Made by a program: the position numbers and the translations under genes
Shown: in pieces, positions 16,161 through 25,133 of the stretch
Layout: each line of letters opens with the position of its first letter
Position numbering within the stretch: position 1 is the stretch's first letter
NCBI GenBank assembly: GCA_027326105.1
Contig: DAHWFB010000067.1
Span: forward strand, 1-55,024
Direction: 5' to 3'
Length of the DNA: 55,024 nucleotides
Origin: Acetobacteraceae bacterium
Lineage (GTDB): Bacteria; Pseudomonadota; Alphaproteobacteria; Acetobacterales; Acetobacteraceae
The notes under the pieces: model-generated
Told to the model about the DNA's origin: nothing
The model's input: only the letters and a program-made list of their open reading frames with translations
The model's database searches: none

Positions 16161-17292
16161 TCAGCGTGCCGCCGCCGATGCCTCGCTGCGCACCGCGCCG
16201 ACGCGCGCGGCGAGCGAGGCGGCAAGGAACGGGTCGAGCCCGCCGTCGAGCACGGCGGCGGGGTTGCCGGTCTCGTAGCCGCTGCGCAGATCCTTCACCA
16301 GCTGATAGGGCGCGAGCACGTAGCTGCGGATCTGGTGGCCCCAGCCGATGTCGGTCTTCTGGCTCTCCGTCGCCGCCGCCTGCGCCTCGCGCTTCTGCAA
16401 TTCCGCCTCGTAGAGCCTGGCCTTCAGCATGGCCATCGCGGTCGCCCGGTTGCGGTGCTGGCTGCGGTCGGTCTGGCAGGCGACGACGATGCCCGAGGGG
16501 ATGTGGGTGATGCGGATCGCGCTCTCGGTCTTGTTGACGTGCTGCCCGCCGGCGCCGGAAGCGCGATAGGTATCGACCTTGAGGTCGGCGTCGCGGATCT
16601 CGATGTCGATCGATTCATCGACCACCGGATAGACCCAGACGCTGGCGAAACTGGTCTGCCGGCGGGCGTTGGCGTCGAACGGGCTGATCCGCACCAGCCG
16701 GTGCACGCCCCCCTCGGTCTTGAGCCAGCCATAGGCGTTGGCCCCCGAGACCTGGATGGTCGCGGATTTGATGCCGGCCTGCTCGCCCTCGCTCTGTTCG
16801 ATCAGGCTCACCTTGTAGCCGTGCGCCTCGGCCCAGCGCATGTACATGCGCAGGAGCATCTCCGCCCAATCCTGCGCCTCGGTCCCGCCGGCCCCGGCAT
16901 TGACCTCGAGATAGGCGTCGTTGCCGTCGGCCTCGCCGGAGAGCAGGCTCTCGATCTCGCGCCGGTGCGCTTCCTCGGCCAGCCGCTGCAGCGTCGCCAT
17001 GCCGTCGGCGACCATCGCCGCGTCTCCCTCGGCCTCGGCGAGTTCCACCAGTTCGAGCGTGTCGGAGAGTTCGGCTTCGAGGGTGGTGATGGCCCCGGTC
17101 AGGGTCGCGAGCCGGTTGCGCTCCCGCATCACCGCCTGGGCCTCGGCGGCGTTGTTCCACAGGCTCGGGTCCTCGGCGCGGGCGTTCAGCTCGGCGAGGC
17201 GGGTGGTGGCGACATCCCAGTCAAAGATGCCTCCTGAGCAGCGCGACCGACTGGCGGATCTGCTGCTCGATGGCTGCGGTTTCGGCGTTCAT
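16161..17292 (-). CDS. prfB: Peptide chain release factor 2, with programmed +1 frameshift
   Basis: RF2 of about 376 residues that terminates translation at UGA and UAA. The first 23 codons run [16 protein letters not shown] to an in-frame TGA at 17223-17221; decoding continues in the +1 frame to the stop at 16161, and the 1132-nt span is 3n+1, as required. The recognition tripeptide SPF occurs in [12 protein letters not shown] (about 203-205) and the catalytic GGQ in [16 protein letters not shown] (about 248-250). It begins 7 bp after the mrcA stop and so is probably cotranscribed with the amidase and PBP1a genes. Autoregulation by the frameshift is established for the family. Confidence 0.97.
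17220..17235 (-). promoter_or_regulatory. RF2 programmed frameshift site
   Basis: On the minus strand AGGAGG CAT CTT TGA C reproduces the classical RF2 recoding signal: an internal Shine-Dalgarno-like AGGAGG three nucleotides before the slippery CTT, then UGA followed by C. Low RF2 slows termination at this UGA and favours the +1 shift, giving negative feedback. Confidence 0.95.
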
Positions 17293-17299
17293 GGGCCGC

Positions 17300-19951
17300 T
17301 CAATACAGTCCGCCGAGGCCGGAGTCGATCCCGCCCGCGGCGGCCGCGCCGCCGCTCGCCGGGGCTCCCGGGCTGGCGGCGGTACCCGGCGCGGCCGGGG
17401 CGGCGGCGTTGGCGACCGGCCCCGCGGCACCGGCACCGGGAACGACCGTCCCCGCGCCCGGCACCTGCCCGGGCTTGAACGCTTCGAGGATCGGCGGTGT
17501 GCCGCCGGCGCTGGTTTCGGCGAGCGTGATCCCGGGCGGGGGCACGAAGGGCAGCGCCGGCGTGCCCTTCAGCGCCACCTTCATGAAGCGGTTCCAGATC
17601 GGCGCCCCCAGCGCCGCTCCCGCCTGGTTCGGCCCGAGATTGCGCGGCGTATCGAACCCCACCCAGACGATGGTCACGAGATTCGGCGTGAACCCGTTGA
17701 ACCAGGCGTCGTGGAAATTGGAGGTGGTGCCGGTCTTGCCGGCGATCTCGCGGTGGAAGCCGGCGCCCGCGGGCACGCCGGTGCCGCGCGTCACCACCCC
17801 CTGCATCATCTGCACCACCTGGAAGGTGCTTGCCGCGTCGGCGATGCGCGGGCGCGAAACGGTCAGCACTGGCGGCACGGTCTTCGGCCCGGCGCAGGTG
17901 GGGCAGGAGAGGTCCGGCGCGCGGTAGAGGATCCGCCCGCGCCGGTCGGCCACCGTGTCGATCAACACCGGCGTCACCTTGCGCCCGCCCTCGTCGAGGC
18001 TGGCGTAGGCTGCGGCCATCTTGATCACCGTGGTATCGAGCGCGCCGAGCACCGCCGGATAGAGCAGCGGCATGTGCTTGACGAGCCCGAAGGCGACTGC
18101 GTTCTTGGCGATGTTGGCGAGCCCGACCTGGCGGGCCAGATGCAGCGTCGCCAGATTGAGCGAATCCTCGAGCGCCTTGTGGACCGGCACCGGGCCGAGG
18201 AAGCCGGTCTCGTAGTCGCCGGGCCGGTATTGGCCGGCGGCGCCCAGGTTCAGCACGAAGGGCGCATCGAGCACCGTCGCGTCGGGCGGAATGCCCTCCT
18301 CCATCGCGGTCAGATAGGCGATCGGCTTGAAGCCGGAGCCGGGCTGGCGCTGCGCCTCCATCACCCGGTTGAACTGGCTGCGGCGGTAGCTCCAGCCGCC
18401 GACCATGGCGAGCACCCGCCCGGTGCGCGGATCGAGCGAGACCAGCGCCCCCTGCACCAGCGGGATCTGGCGCAGCAGGAGATGGGCCGCGAGCTTGCCG
18501 GCGGCGGGGCGGAAGGTGACCATCACCACCTCGCCCGGATGCAGCACCTGGCCCATGGCAGAGGGGAAAGCCCCCAGCCCGCGCCCCTTCAGGGCCGGGC
18601 GCGCCCAATGGGTGTCCGCGAAAGGGATGGTCCCGGTCGCCGGCTTCGAGCCGGCGAGATAGCCCATGCGCGCCGCGGCGGGCGTGACCGAGAGCACCAC
18701 CGCGAGCTTCCAGTGGTGCAGCATTCCCGGGGGCGCCGCCACCTTGGCGAGCAGGCCGGGCCAGGCCGCCGGCGCGGTGCTGGCGAGCCGCGCAACCGGC
18801 CCGCGCCAGCCGTCGAAATTGCGGTCGTAGCGCATCAGTTGCCAGCGCACCGCCGCCATCGCCGCGGCCTGTAGGCGGGGGTCGAGCGTGGTGCGCACCA
18901 CCAGCCCGCCTTCGGTGGTGGTCTTGAGGCCGAAGCGGCGGATCAGCTGGTGGCGTACCGTGTCGGCGAAATAGCCCGCGCCGGGCACCACCTTCAGCCT
19001 GCCGGCGGCCTTGGGAATGATCGGCTCCGCGGCGGCGGCGGCGGCCTGGGCATGGCTGATGTAGCCGTCCGCCACCATCCGCCCGAGCACCCAGTCCCGC
19101 CGCGCCTTCGCCGCCGCGGGGTGGAGGAACGGGTCGTAGTAGGAAGGCGCCTTGGGCAGGGCGGCGAGCGTCGCCGCCTCGGCGAGGTCGAGTCGGTCGA
19201 GCGGTTTGGCGAAATAGGCCTGCGCCGCCGCGCCGATACCGTAGGACTGTTCGCCGAGGTAGATCTGGTTGAGGTAGAGTTCGAGCACCCGCTGGCGGCT
19301 CAGCGCGTGGTTGATGCGCACCGCGAGGATCGCCTCGCGGATCTTGCGGGCGAGGGTCAACTGGTCGTTGAGCAGCATGTCGCGGGCGAGCTGCTGGGTG
19401 ATGGTGGAGGCGCCGATCGGCCGCTTGCCCTCGGCGAGCAGGCGGATGTCGGTGAAGGCGGCGCGGATGATGGCGAGCGGGTTGATCCCCGGCTCGACCC
19501 AGAAATACCGGTCCTCGGCGGAAAGGAAGGCGTTGCGCACCACCGCGGGGATCTGCGCATAGGGCACGAACAGCCGCCGCTGGGTCGCCAGTTCCGAGAC
19601 CAGGGCGAAATTGTCGGCATAGACCTGGCTCAGCGCCGGCGGCTGGTAGTGCTTGAGGCCGCGGATGCTGGGCAGACCGGCGCTGTAGTGCACGAACAGC
19701 CCCACCACCACCGCGGTACCGGCGAGGGCGGTGAACAGCACCACGCGGGCGAGCGTGCGCCAGAAGCCGCGCCGGCGGCGCGGTGCCGGCTTGGCACCGC
19801 CCCCGTCCTTCGCCCCGCCCCCGTTCTTGGCCCCGCCCCCGTTCTTGGCGTTGCCGTTGGGCGAGCCCGGTTTGGCGCGGGCGGAGGCGGCGGCCTGCGG
19901 GCGGGCGGCGTTGCCCAGCCGCTCGCCGGCGGTGAGTGGTTTGCGGCTCAT
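17300..19951 (-). CDS. mrcA: Bifunctional penicillin-binding protein 1A
   Basis: An 883-residue class A PBP that polymerises and cross-links peptidoglycan. After a basic, Gly-rich cytoplasmic tail there is one membrane anchor (about 63-85). The glycosyltransferase (GT51) domain follows, with FLSAEDRYFWVEPGIN and GASTITQQLARDML. The transpeptidase has the SxxK motif in RQPGSGFKPIAYL, SLN in LEDSLNLATLHLA and KTG in IAGKTGTTSNFHDAW. An OB-like insert lies between them. The last 60 residues are a Pro/Gly/Ala-rich tail. The amino tail contains repeats of GGGAK. It is between the amidase and prfB on the same strand, a common alphaproteobacterial arrangement. Confidence 0.96.
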   Translation of the reverse strand: MSRKPLTAGERLGNAARPQAAASARAKPGSPNGNAKNGGGAKNGGGAKDGGGAKPAPRRRRGFWRTLARVVLFTALAGTAVVVGLFVHYSAGLPSIRGLKHYQPPALSQVYADNFALVSELATQRRLFVPYAQIPAVVRNAFLSAEDRYFWVEPGINPLAIIRAAFTDIRLLAEGKRPIGASTITQQLARDMLLNDQLTLARKIREAILAVRINHALSRQRVLELYLNQIYLGEQSYGIGAAAQAYFAKPLDRLDLAEAATLAALPKAPSYYDPFLHPAAAKARRDWVLGRMVADGYISHAQAAAAAAEPIIPKAAGRLKVVPGAGYFADTVRHQLIRRFGLKTTTEGGLVVRTTLDPRLQAAAMAAVRWQLMRYDRNFDGWRGPVARLASTAPAAWPGLLAKVAAPPGMLHHWKLAVVLSVTPAAARMGYLAGSKPATGTIPFADTHWARPALKGRGLGAFPSAMGQVLHPGEVVMVTFRPAAGKLAAHLLLRQIPLVQGALVSLDPRTGRVLAMVGGWSYRRSQFNRVMEAQRQPGSGFKPIAYLTAMEEGIPPDATVLDAPFVLNLGAAGQYRPGDYETGFLGPVPVHKALEDSLNLATLHLARQVGLANIAKNAVAFGLVKHMPLLYPAVLGALDTTVIKMAAAYASLDEGGRKVTPVLIDTVADRRGRILYRAPDLSCPTCAGPKTVPPVLTVSRPRIADAASTFQVVQMMQGVVTRGTGVPAGAGFHREIAGKTGTTSNFHDAWFNGFTPNLVTIVWVGFDTPRNLGPNQAGAALGAPIWNRFMKVALKGTPALPFVPPPGITLAETSAGGTPPILEAFKPGQVPGAGTVVPGAGAAGPVANAAAPAAPGTAASPGAPASGGAAAAGGIDSGLGGLY

Positions 19952-20043
19952 GGGGCGTCTTCTATACCCCGCGCGGGCCGGATTGGCACGCATTCCGCGC
20001 AGCCCGACCCGCAGCCCCCGCATGTCCCGGGCATCGGGCCAGG

Positions 20044-20835
20044 CTACCCCGCGACGCGGGCGAGGCCACCGGTCGCGAACCAGCTGTCGATCGCCCCGGT
20101 GAGCGCTCCCGCGACGCTCGCCCGGAACGCGGGCTTCTGGAAATTGGCGGCGTCGATCGGGTTGGAGAGGAACCCCATCTCGACCAGGGTGGAGGGGATG
20201 GAAACCGACTGGAGCACCGCGAAATCCGCCTGCCGCCAGGGCCGCACCAGGAGCGGCTCGACCCGCCCGAGGGCCGCCACCACGTGCTCGGCGAGCCGGG
20301 CCGAGCCCAGCATGGTCTCGTGCTGCACCAGGCTGACCAGGATTTCGGCGACCTGGGTCGGCACATGCTGGAACTTCGGCCCCGCCACCCGGTCGGCGCC
20401 GTTCTCGCTCTTCGCCAGCGCGCCGGCGAGCCGGTCCGAGGCGTGGGCGGAGAGCGTGTAGGCGCTGCCGCCGCGGATCGCCGGCTCGGCGAAGATGTTG
20501 GCGTGCAGCGACATGAACAGGCTGGCGCGGTATTTCTGCGCCAGCGCCACCCGCTCCCCGAGGGAGACGAACACGTCCGCGGTCCGCGTCATCGCCACCC
20601 GGTAGCGGCGGGTGGCGAGCAGCCGGGCGCGCAGATCGAAGCCGGTCGCGAGGGTGATGATCTTCTCCACGGTGCCGTCCAGCCCGAGCGCTCCGGGGTC
20701 GATCCCGCCATGGCCGGGGTCGATCATCACCAGCGGTGCGAGCGCGGCTTCCGCCGCGCGGCGGGGTGACAGCAGCGGCGCGGCAAGGCCGGCGCGCAAT
20801 CCGTGGCGCAACAGGCGGCGACGAGGGAGCGACAT
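20044..20835 (-). CDS. N-acetylmuramoyl-L-alanine amidase (Amidase_3)
   Basis: A roughly 263-residue exported zinc amidase that cleaves the lactyl-peptide bond of peptidoglycan during cell separation. The amino terminus, SLPRRRLLRHGLRAGLAAPL, has paired arginines before a hydrophobic stretch and may be a Tat or Sec signal. Metal ligands are in VMIDPGHGGIDPG, the following glutamate (TVEKIITLA) and MSLHANIFAE; VEMGFLSN carries the catalytic glutamate. There is no AMIN domain. Two in-frame starts, 20835 and 20850, are both poorly spaced from SD-like sequences; the shorter is chosen for its signal peptide. mrcA and prfB follow on the same strand. Confidence 0.9.
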   Translation of the reverse strand: MSLPRRRLLRHGLRAGLAAPLLSPRRAAEAALAPLVMIDPGHGGIDPGALGLDGTVEKIITLATGFDLRARLLATRRYRVAMTRTADVFVSLGERVALAQKYRASLFMSLHANIFAEPAIRGGSAYTLSAHASDRLAGALAKSENGADRVAGPKFQHVPTQVAEILVSLVQHETMLGSARLAEHVVAALGRVEPLLVRPWRQADFAVLQSVSIPSTLVEMGFLSNPIDAANFQKPAFRASVAGALTGAIDSWFATGGLARVAG

Positions 20836-20999
20836 GGCTCCTTCTAACACATTGCTTCCGAAAAATCATCTTGTCGGTTGAAAGAGGCCAAACTGTGGCG
20901 CCATTGCCGCACGGCGGCGCAGGTCGCGCAGGAGACCCTCCGGGCCTGCATGGCCGGCCGCTGGCGGTGCCGGGCGGGCACGGCTATCGTGACCCTTTC

Positions 21000-21968
21000 A
21001 TGTCGCCGCCCCCCAGCGCCCCGCCGGCAAGCGCCGTCCGCCGCTCCGCTCCGCCGGCGCTGCGCATCCTCGCCGACCGGCCGGCCGAGGTGCGGCGCGG
21101 CATCCTCATCATCCTGCTCGGCTTCTTCGTCATCACGCTGGGCGATGTCGCGGCCAAGGCCGCCCTGCCGGCGGGCGGGGTCGCGCTGGTCATGATCGGG
21201 CGCGGCGTGTTCGGCGCCGCCGCCATGGCGCTGTTCGCGGTCCTGCGGGCGGGCGACGTCGGGCGCGGGTTCGATCGGCTGCGGCCGCGCCGGCTCGGCC
21301 TCGTCGCCTTCCGCAGCCTGCTCCAGGGCCTCACCTCGATGGCCTGGTACGTCTCCTGGCTGAGCATGGATCTCGCTTCCACCTACGCGCTCGGCTTCAC
21401 CTCGCCGCTGCTCATCACCGTTCTCGCGGTGCCGATGCTGGGCGAGAAGCTGCGCTGGCGGCGGGTGCTTTCGACGCTGGCCGGCTTCCTCGGCGTGCTG
21501 GTGATGCTGCGCCCGGGCGGCGGGCTGTGGCATCCGGTGGTGCTGCTGCTGATGGGCGGCATCGTCGGCATGGCCTTCACCCGCATCATGACCCGCATGC
21601 TCTCGACCACCGAAACGCCCGAGTGCATCGCCTTCGCCCTGCTGGTGGCGCAGATCGCCACCGGGCTCGCACTGCTGCCGCTGTTTCCCCTCCACGGCGT
21701 CCCGGACGCACGGCTCTGGGCGCTGCTGCTGGCGCTCGGCGTGCTCAATGCGCTCGCCAACTGGCTCTTCGCCCATGCCCTTGCCCTCGCCCCGGTGTCC
21801 GCGCTCGCGCCCTACGAATACACGCTCCTGGTCTGGGGCGGGCTGTTCGGCTACCTGGTCTTCGGCGACGTGCCCACCGGCTCCACCATCGCCGGCGCCG
21901 CGGTGGTGGTGCTCGCCGGCCTCTACAATTTCCACCGCGAGCGGCTGCGCAAGGCCACGGCGGCGTAG
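21000..21968 (+). CDS. EamA/DMT family transporter
   Basis: A 322-residue inner-membrane protein with about ten predicted transmembrane helices in two EamA-like halves. GRGVFGAAAMALFAVLRAG and YALGFTSPLLITVLAVPMLG belong to the first half, and LAPYEYTLLVWGGLFGYLVF with FGDVPTGSTIAGAAVVVLAG ends the second. The family exports amino acids, nucleobases or other metabolites; no substrate can be named. The ATG at 21000 is preferred because the upstream frame overlaps the divergent amidase start region and is not transporter-like. The gene ends 10 bp from the convergent oxidoreductase. The roughly 165 bp between it and the amidase hold both promoters, but no clear -35/-10 pair was recognised. Confidence 0.88.
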   Translation: MSPPPSAPPASAVRRSAPPALRILADRPAEVRRGILIILLGFFVITLGDVAAKAALPAGGVALVMIGRGVFGAAAMALFAVLRAGDVGRGFDRLRPRRLGLVAFRSLLQGLTSMAWYVSWLSMDLASTYALGFTSPLLITVLAVPMLGEKLRWRRVLSTLAGFLGVLVMLRPGGGLWHPVVLLLMGGIVGMAFTRIMTRMLSTTETPECIAFALLVAQIATGLALLPLFPLHGVPDARLWALLLALGVLNALANWLFAHALALAPVSALAPYEYTLLVWGGLFGYLVFGDVPTGSTIAGAAVVVLAGLYNFHRERLRKATAA

Positions 21969-21978
21969 TGCCGCCGCT

Positions 21979-23022
21979 CTACCCCGGCCGCACCGTCCGC
22001 CCGCTCGTCGCCGCCTCCTTCATCGCGGCGATCACCCGCAGCGTCGCCAGCCCCTCGCGCCCGGAGACCAGCGGCGCCTCCTCGCCGCGGATCACCGCGA
22101 CGAACTGGCGGATCTGGCGCGCCAGCGGATCGTGCTCCGGGTGCGCCACCCGCTCGCGCTCGATCCGCTCCCACCAGCCCCGCTGCCCCGGATAGTGCCA
22201 GAGCTCGAGCGAGGGAATGCTCAGCGAGCCCTGCGTGCCGCCGATCCGGTAGCAACTCTCCCCGGTGCGCGGATAGGAGGGGTTTTCCCCGGTGGTCAGC
22301 TCCCAGCTCCAGGGGGCAACGATGGTGTCCGACACGCCGACGGTACCGAGCGCCCCGGAGGCGAAGCGCAGCAGCATCACCGCCGTATCCTCCACCTCAT
22401 GCCCCCGTACCGCGTTCGAGTCCGCCGCCTGCACGGCGACGATCTCGCCGCAGAGGTGGCGGAGCGTGTCGATGTCGTGGATGAGGTTGAGCAGCACCGG
22501 CCCGGCGCCCTTCTCGCGCCGCCAGCCCACGTCGAAATACGCCTCGGGCTTATAGAACCAGCACTGCGCCTGCACCGCGACGATGCGCCCGAGCCGGCCC
22601 GCGGCGATGATCTCCCGGGCCCGGGTGATCATCGGGTTGTGGCGCCGGTGGTGGCCGGTGAGCAGAGCGACGCCCGCCGCCTCCGCCGCCGCGACCAGCC
22701 GTTCCGCTCCCGCCACATCCTCGGCGAGCGGCTTCTCGACCAGCACCGGCACGCCGGCCGCGATACAGCCGAGCCCATGTTCCACGTGAAACGGATTGGG
22801 GGTGGCGACGATCGCGCCGTCCGGCAGCGCCGCGGGCGGGATCGCCCCCCAGGCGGGAAACCACGCCACCCCCCGCTCGGCGGCGAAGGCTCTTCCCGCC
22901 TCGGCGGGATCGACGATCGCGGCGAGTTCGGCCCCCGGCTCGGCGAGCAGGCGGGTGGCGTGCTCCCGCCCGATCAGCCCGGCGCCGAGCACCGCGATCC
23001 GCACGCGCGGCCGGTCCGCCAT
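21979..23022 (-). CDS. Gfo/Idh/MocA family NAD(P)-dependent oxidoreductase
   Basis: A 347-residue two-domain dehydrogenase. The Rossmann start IAVLGAGLIGREHATRLLAE is intact, and VPVLVEKPLAEDV carries the EKP motif whose lysine is catalytic. The carboxy domain has GAGPVLLNLIHDIDTLRHLC with the conserved histidine-aspartate pair. Family members oxidise or reduce sugars, inositols or related cyclic polyols. It begins 1 bp after the aroQ stop and is probably cotranscribed with aroQ and the MFS transporter. That context makes a cyclohexane-carboxylate (quinate or shikimate) or sugar-acid substrate attractive, which is inference. Confidence 0.9.
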   Translation of the reverse strand: MADRPRVRIAVLGAGLIGREHATRLLAEPGAELAAIVDPAEAGRAFAAERGVAWFPAWGAIPPAALPDGAIVATPNPFHVEHGLGCIAAGVPVLVEKPLAEDVAGAERLVAAAEAAGVALLTGHHRRHNPMITRAREIIAAGRLGRIVAVQAQCWFYKPEAYFDVGWRREKGAGPVLLNLIHDIDTLRHLCGEIVAVQAADSNAVRGHEVEDTAVMLLRFASGALGTVGVSDTIVAPWSWELTTGENPSYPRTGESCYRIGGTQGSLSIPSLELWHYPGQRGWWERIERERVAHPEHDPLARQIRQFVAVIRGEEAPLVSGREGLATLRVIAAMKEAATSGRTVRPG

Positions 23023-23023
23023 C

Positions 23024-23473
23024 CTATGCCCCCGCGTCGTCGATCAGCCGCGCCGCCCGGCGCAGCGCGAGCAGATAGCCCTGGGTTCCGAACCCCGCGA
23101 TGACGCCGGCGGCGACGGAGGAGACATGGGAATGGTGGCGGAACGGCTCGCGCTTGTGGACGTTGGAGATGTGCACCTCGAAGATCGGGAACTCGCAGGT
23201 GTGGAGCGCGTCGAGGATGGCGACCGAGGTATGGGTGAAGGCCGCCGGGTTGATGACGATCGCCCCGGCGCTCTCCCGCGCCTCGTGGATCCAGTCGATG
23301 ATCTCGTATTCGCGGTTGCTCTGGTGGAAGCGGAGCTCGAGCCCGAGCTCGGCCGCCAGCGCCCGGCAGTCGCGCTCCACGTCGGCGAGCGTCTCGTGGC
23401 CGTAGATGTGGGGCTGGCGCTTGCCCAGCAGGTTCAGGTTCGGCCCGTTCAGCACGAACACCAGGCGGCTCAT
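23024..23473 (-). CDS. aroQ: Type II 3-dehydroquinate dehydratase
   Basis: A 149-residue flavodoxin-like dehydroquinase that converts 3-dehydroquinate to 3-dehydroshikimate, in aromatic biosynthesis or in quinate breakdown. [20 protein letters not shown] carries the catalytic tyrosine and the conserved asparagine; [17 protein letters not shown] and [18 protein letters not shown] complete the active site with their asparagine, histidine and arginine. It sits between an MFS transporter and a Gfo/Idh/MocA dehydrogenase on one strand. This suggests a catabolic copy rather than the housekeeping one, though a single-copy biosynthetic role is not excluded. Confidence 0.95.
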   Translation of the reverse strand: MSRLVFVLNGPNLNLLGKRQPHIYGHETLADVERDCRALAAELGLELRFHQSNREYEIIDWIHEARESAGAIVINPAAFTHTSVAILDALHTCEFPIFEVHISNVHKREPFRHHSHVSSVAAGVIAGFGTQGYLLALRRAARLIDDAGA

Positions 23474-23510
23474 CGCGGCTCTCCCTTGCCGGCGCGGGGC
23501 GACGGCGGGT

Positions 23511-24821
23511 TCATGCCGGCGCCAGCTCGATGCGGTGGATGTCACCGAGGATGAAGATGTAGGAGATCGCGCCGAGCAGGGCGACCGCCCCGACGAAGGC
23601 CAGCGCGCCGACGAACGACCCGCTCGCCTGCACGATGAAGCCGATGGCGAGCGGGGTGATGATGCCCGAGAGGTTGGTGACGAAGTTGAACAGCCCTCCG
23701 GTCAGCCCCATCAGCGGCTTGGGCGCGATGTCGGAAATCACCGTCCAGCCCAGCCCGACCATGCCCTGGCCGAAGAAGGCGAGCGAGAGGATCGCGATCA
23801 CCGCCGCGTTGGAATTGACCCAGTTGGCGCTGACGATGAGGGATGCGAGCAGCAGCCCGCCGATGATCGGCAGCTTGCGCGCGAGATTGGCCGAGCCGGT
23901 GCGCGCGAGCAGCACGTCCGAGAGCCAGCCGCCGGCGAGCACGCCGATGCCGCCGGCGATGAAGGGCAGCACCGCGAAGAACCCGACCTTCACCCAGCCC
24001 ATATGGCGGGCGGTGGCGAGATAGGTCGGGAACCAGGTGAGGAAGAACACCAGCGTCGCGTTGCCCGCGAACTGCCCGATCGCCGCGCCCCAGACCTGAC
24101 GGTAGGACAGCAGATGCGCGACATTGGCCCAGGAGAACGGCACCCGCTCGGCATTCGGCGGCACCAGCCCGCCGCCCGCCGCGATGTAGTCGAGCTCGGC
24201 CCGGTTTGCCATCCGGCTGTCCTGCGGCTCGCGATAGGCGAACCACCACACCAGCCCGTAGAGCATGCCGACCACGCCGACGACGACGAAGAGCGCGTGC
24301 CAGGAATACTGGGCCTCCACCCAGAACAGGAAGGGCGAGAAGAAGGCGAGGCCGAGATATTCGCCGACCGTATAGACGCTGGTCGCCCGCGCCCGTTCCT
24401 GCTGGGGAAACCAGGTGCCGACGATGCGCCCGTTGGCGGGAAAGCACGGCGCCTCCGAAACCCCGAGCCCGAAGCGGAAGAACAGCAGCGAATAGAGCCC
24501 GCCGGCGAGGGATTGCAGCAGGGTGAAGAACGACCAGAACGCGATCGAGAGGAAATAGGTGAGCCTGACCCCGAAGCGGTCCAGGAACACGCCCCCCGGC
24601 ACCTGCGCCGCGGCATAGGTCCAGGCGAAGGCCGAGAACACCAGCCCCATCGCCGCCGCGTCGAGCCCGAGGTCCTTGCTCAGATGCGGCGCCGCGATGC
24701 CGAGCACGGTGCGGTCGAGGTAGTTGATCATGGTGCCGACCGCGATCAGCCCGAGAATGCCGAATCGCGCCCGGCTCCGCGGTGCGCCCGCGACATCCGC
24801 CGGTGTGGTGATGGTGCTCAT
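23511..24821 (-). CDS. MFS transporter, anion:cation symporter type
   Basis: A 436-residue, twelve-helix major facilitator of the ACS family (glucarate, galactonate, phthalate and 4-hydroxyphenylacetate carriers). [20 protein letters not shown] is the family's first-helix signature, [13 protein letters not shown] the loop 2-3 motif, and [20 protein letters not shown] the segment typical of ACS permeases. The ATG at 24821 has GGGGGA 6 nt upstream. It is the first gene of an operon with aroQ and a Gfo/Idh/MocA oxidoreductase, so an organic anion such as quinate or an aldarate is the likely cargo. That substrate call is inference. Confidence 0.9.
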   Translation of the reverse strand: MSTITTPADVAGAPRSRARFGILGLIAVGTMINYLDRTVLGIAAPHLSKDLGLDAAAMGLVFSAFAWTYAAAQVPGGVFLDRFGVRLTYFLSIAFWSFFTLLQSLAGGLYSLLFFRFGLGVSEAPCFPANGRIVGTWFPQQERARATSVYTVGEYLGLAFFSPFLFWVEAQYSWHALFVVVGVVGMLYGLVWWFAYREPQDSRMANRAELDYIAAGGGLVPPNAERVPFSWANVAHLLSYRQVWGAAIGQFAGNATLVFFLTWFPTYLATARHMGWVKVGFFAVLPFIAGGIGVLAGGWLSDVLLARTGSANLARKLPIIGGLLLASLIVSANWVNSNAAVIAILSLAFFGQGMVGLGWTVISDIAPKPLMGLTGGLFNFVTNLSGIITPLAIGFIVQASGSFVGALAFVGAVALLGAISYIFILGDIHRIELAPA

Positions 24822-25133
24822 GGCGTATCCCCCTGGTTTCGGACCCACCTGGTCCGGATCGTCGCCGATCTCAGCCCGCCGTCGTGGCTCCGCCGGCGCC
24901 ATTCCACCGCCGGATCGGCGGCGGCGTCAATGGGATGCGCGGGGATCGGGGGGGGTGGATCGATGGGGCGGCCACGCGCAACGCCAGGGCCCGCGACCAG
25001 GCTACGATCCGAACACCGACGTTGCTGTGCAGAACGGCTTCGCTGGGGGCGGGTCACGAAGCCGGAGGTGAGGATGGCGAGATCACGCCGGCCTCGCGCC
25101 CGGCAGGCGCGGGCGAGCGGCGGCGCGCTGCTC
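24822..25133. other. Intergenic region, no gene recognised
   Basis: This stretch of 312 bp separates the MFS start from the petA stop, both on the minus strand. Short frames here lack coding character. A 6-bp GC hairpin (CGCGCC, 5-nt loop, GGCGCG) at 25095-25111 lies just after petA and might aid termination, but it has no T tract. The MFS promoter must lie here; I could not pick it out. Confidence 0.5.
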
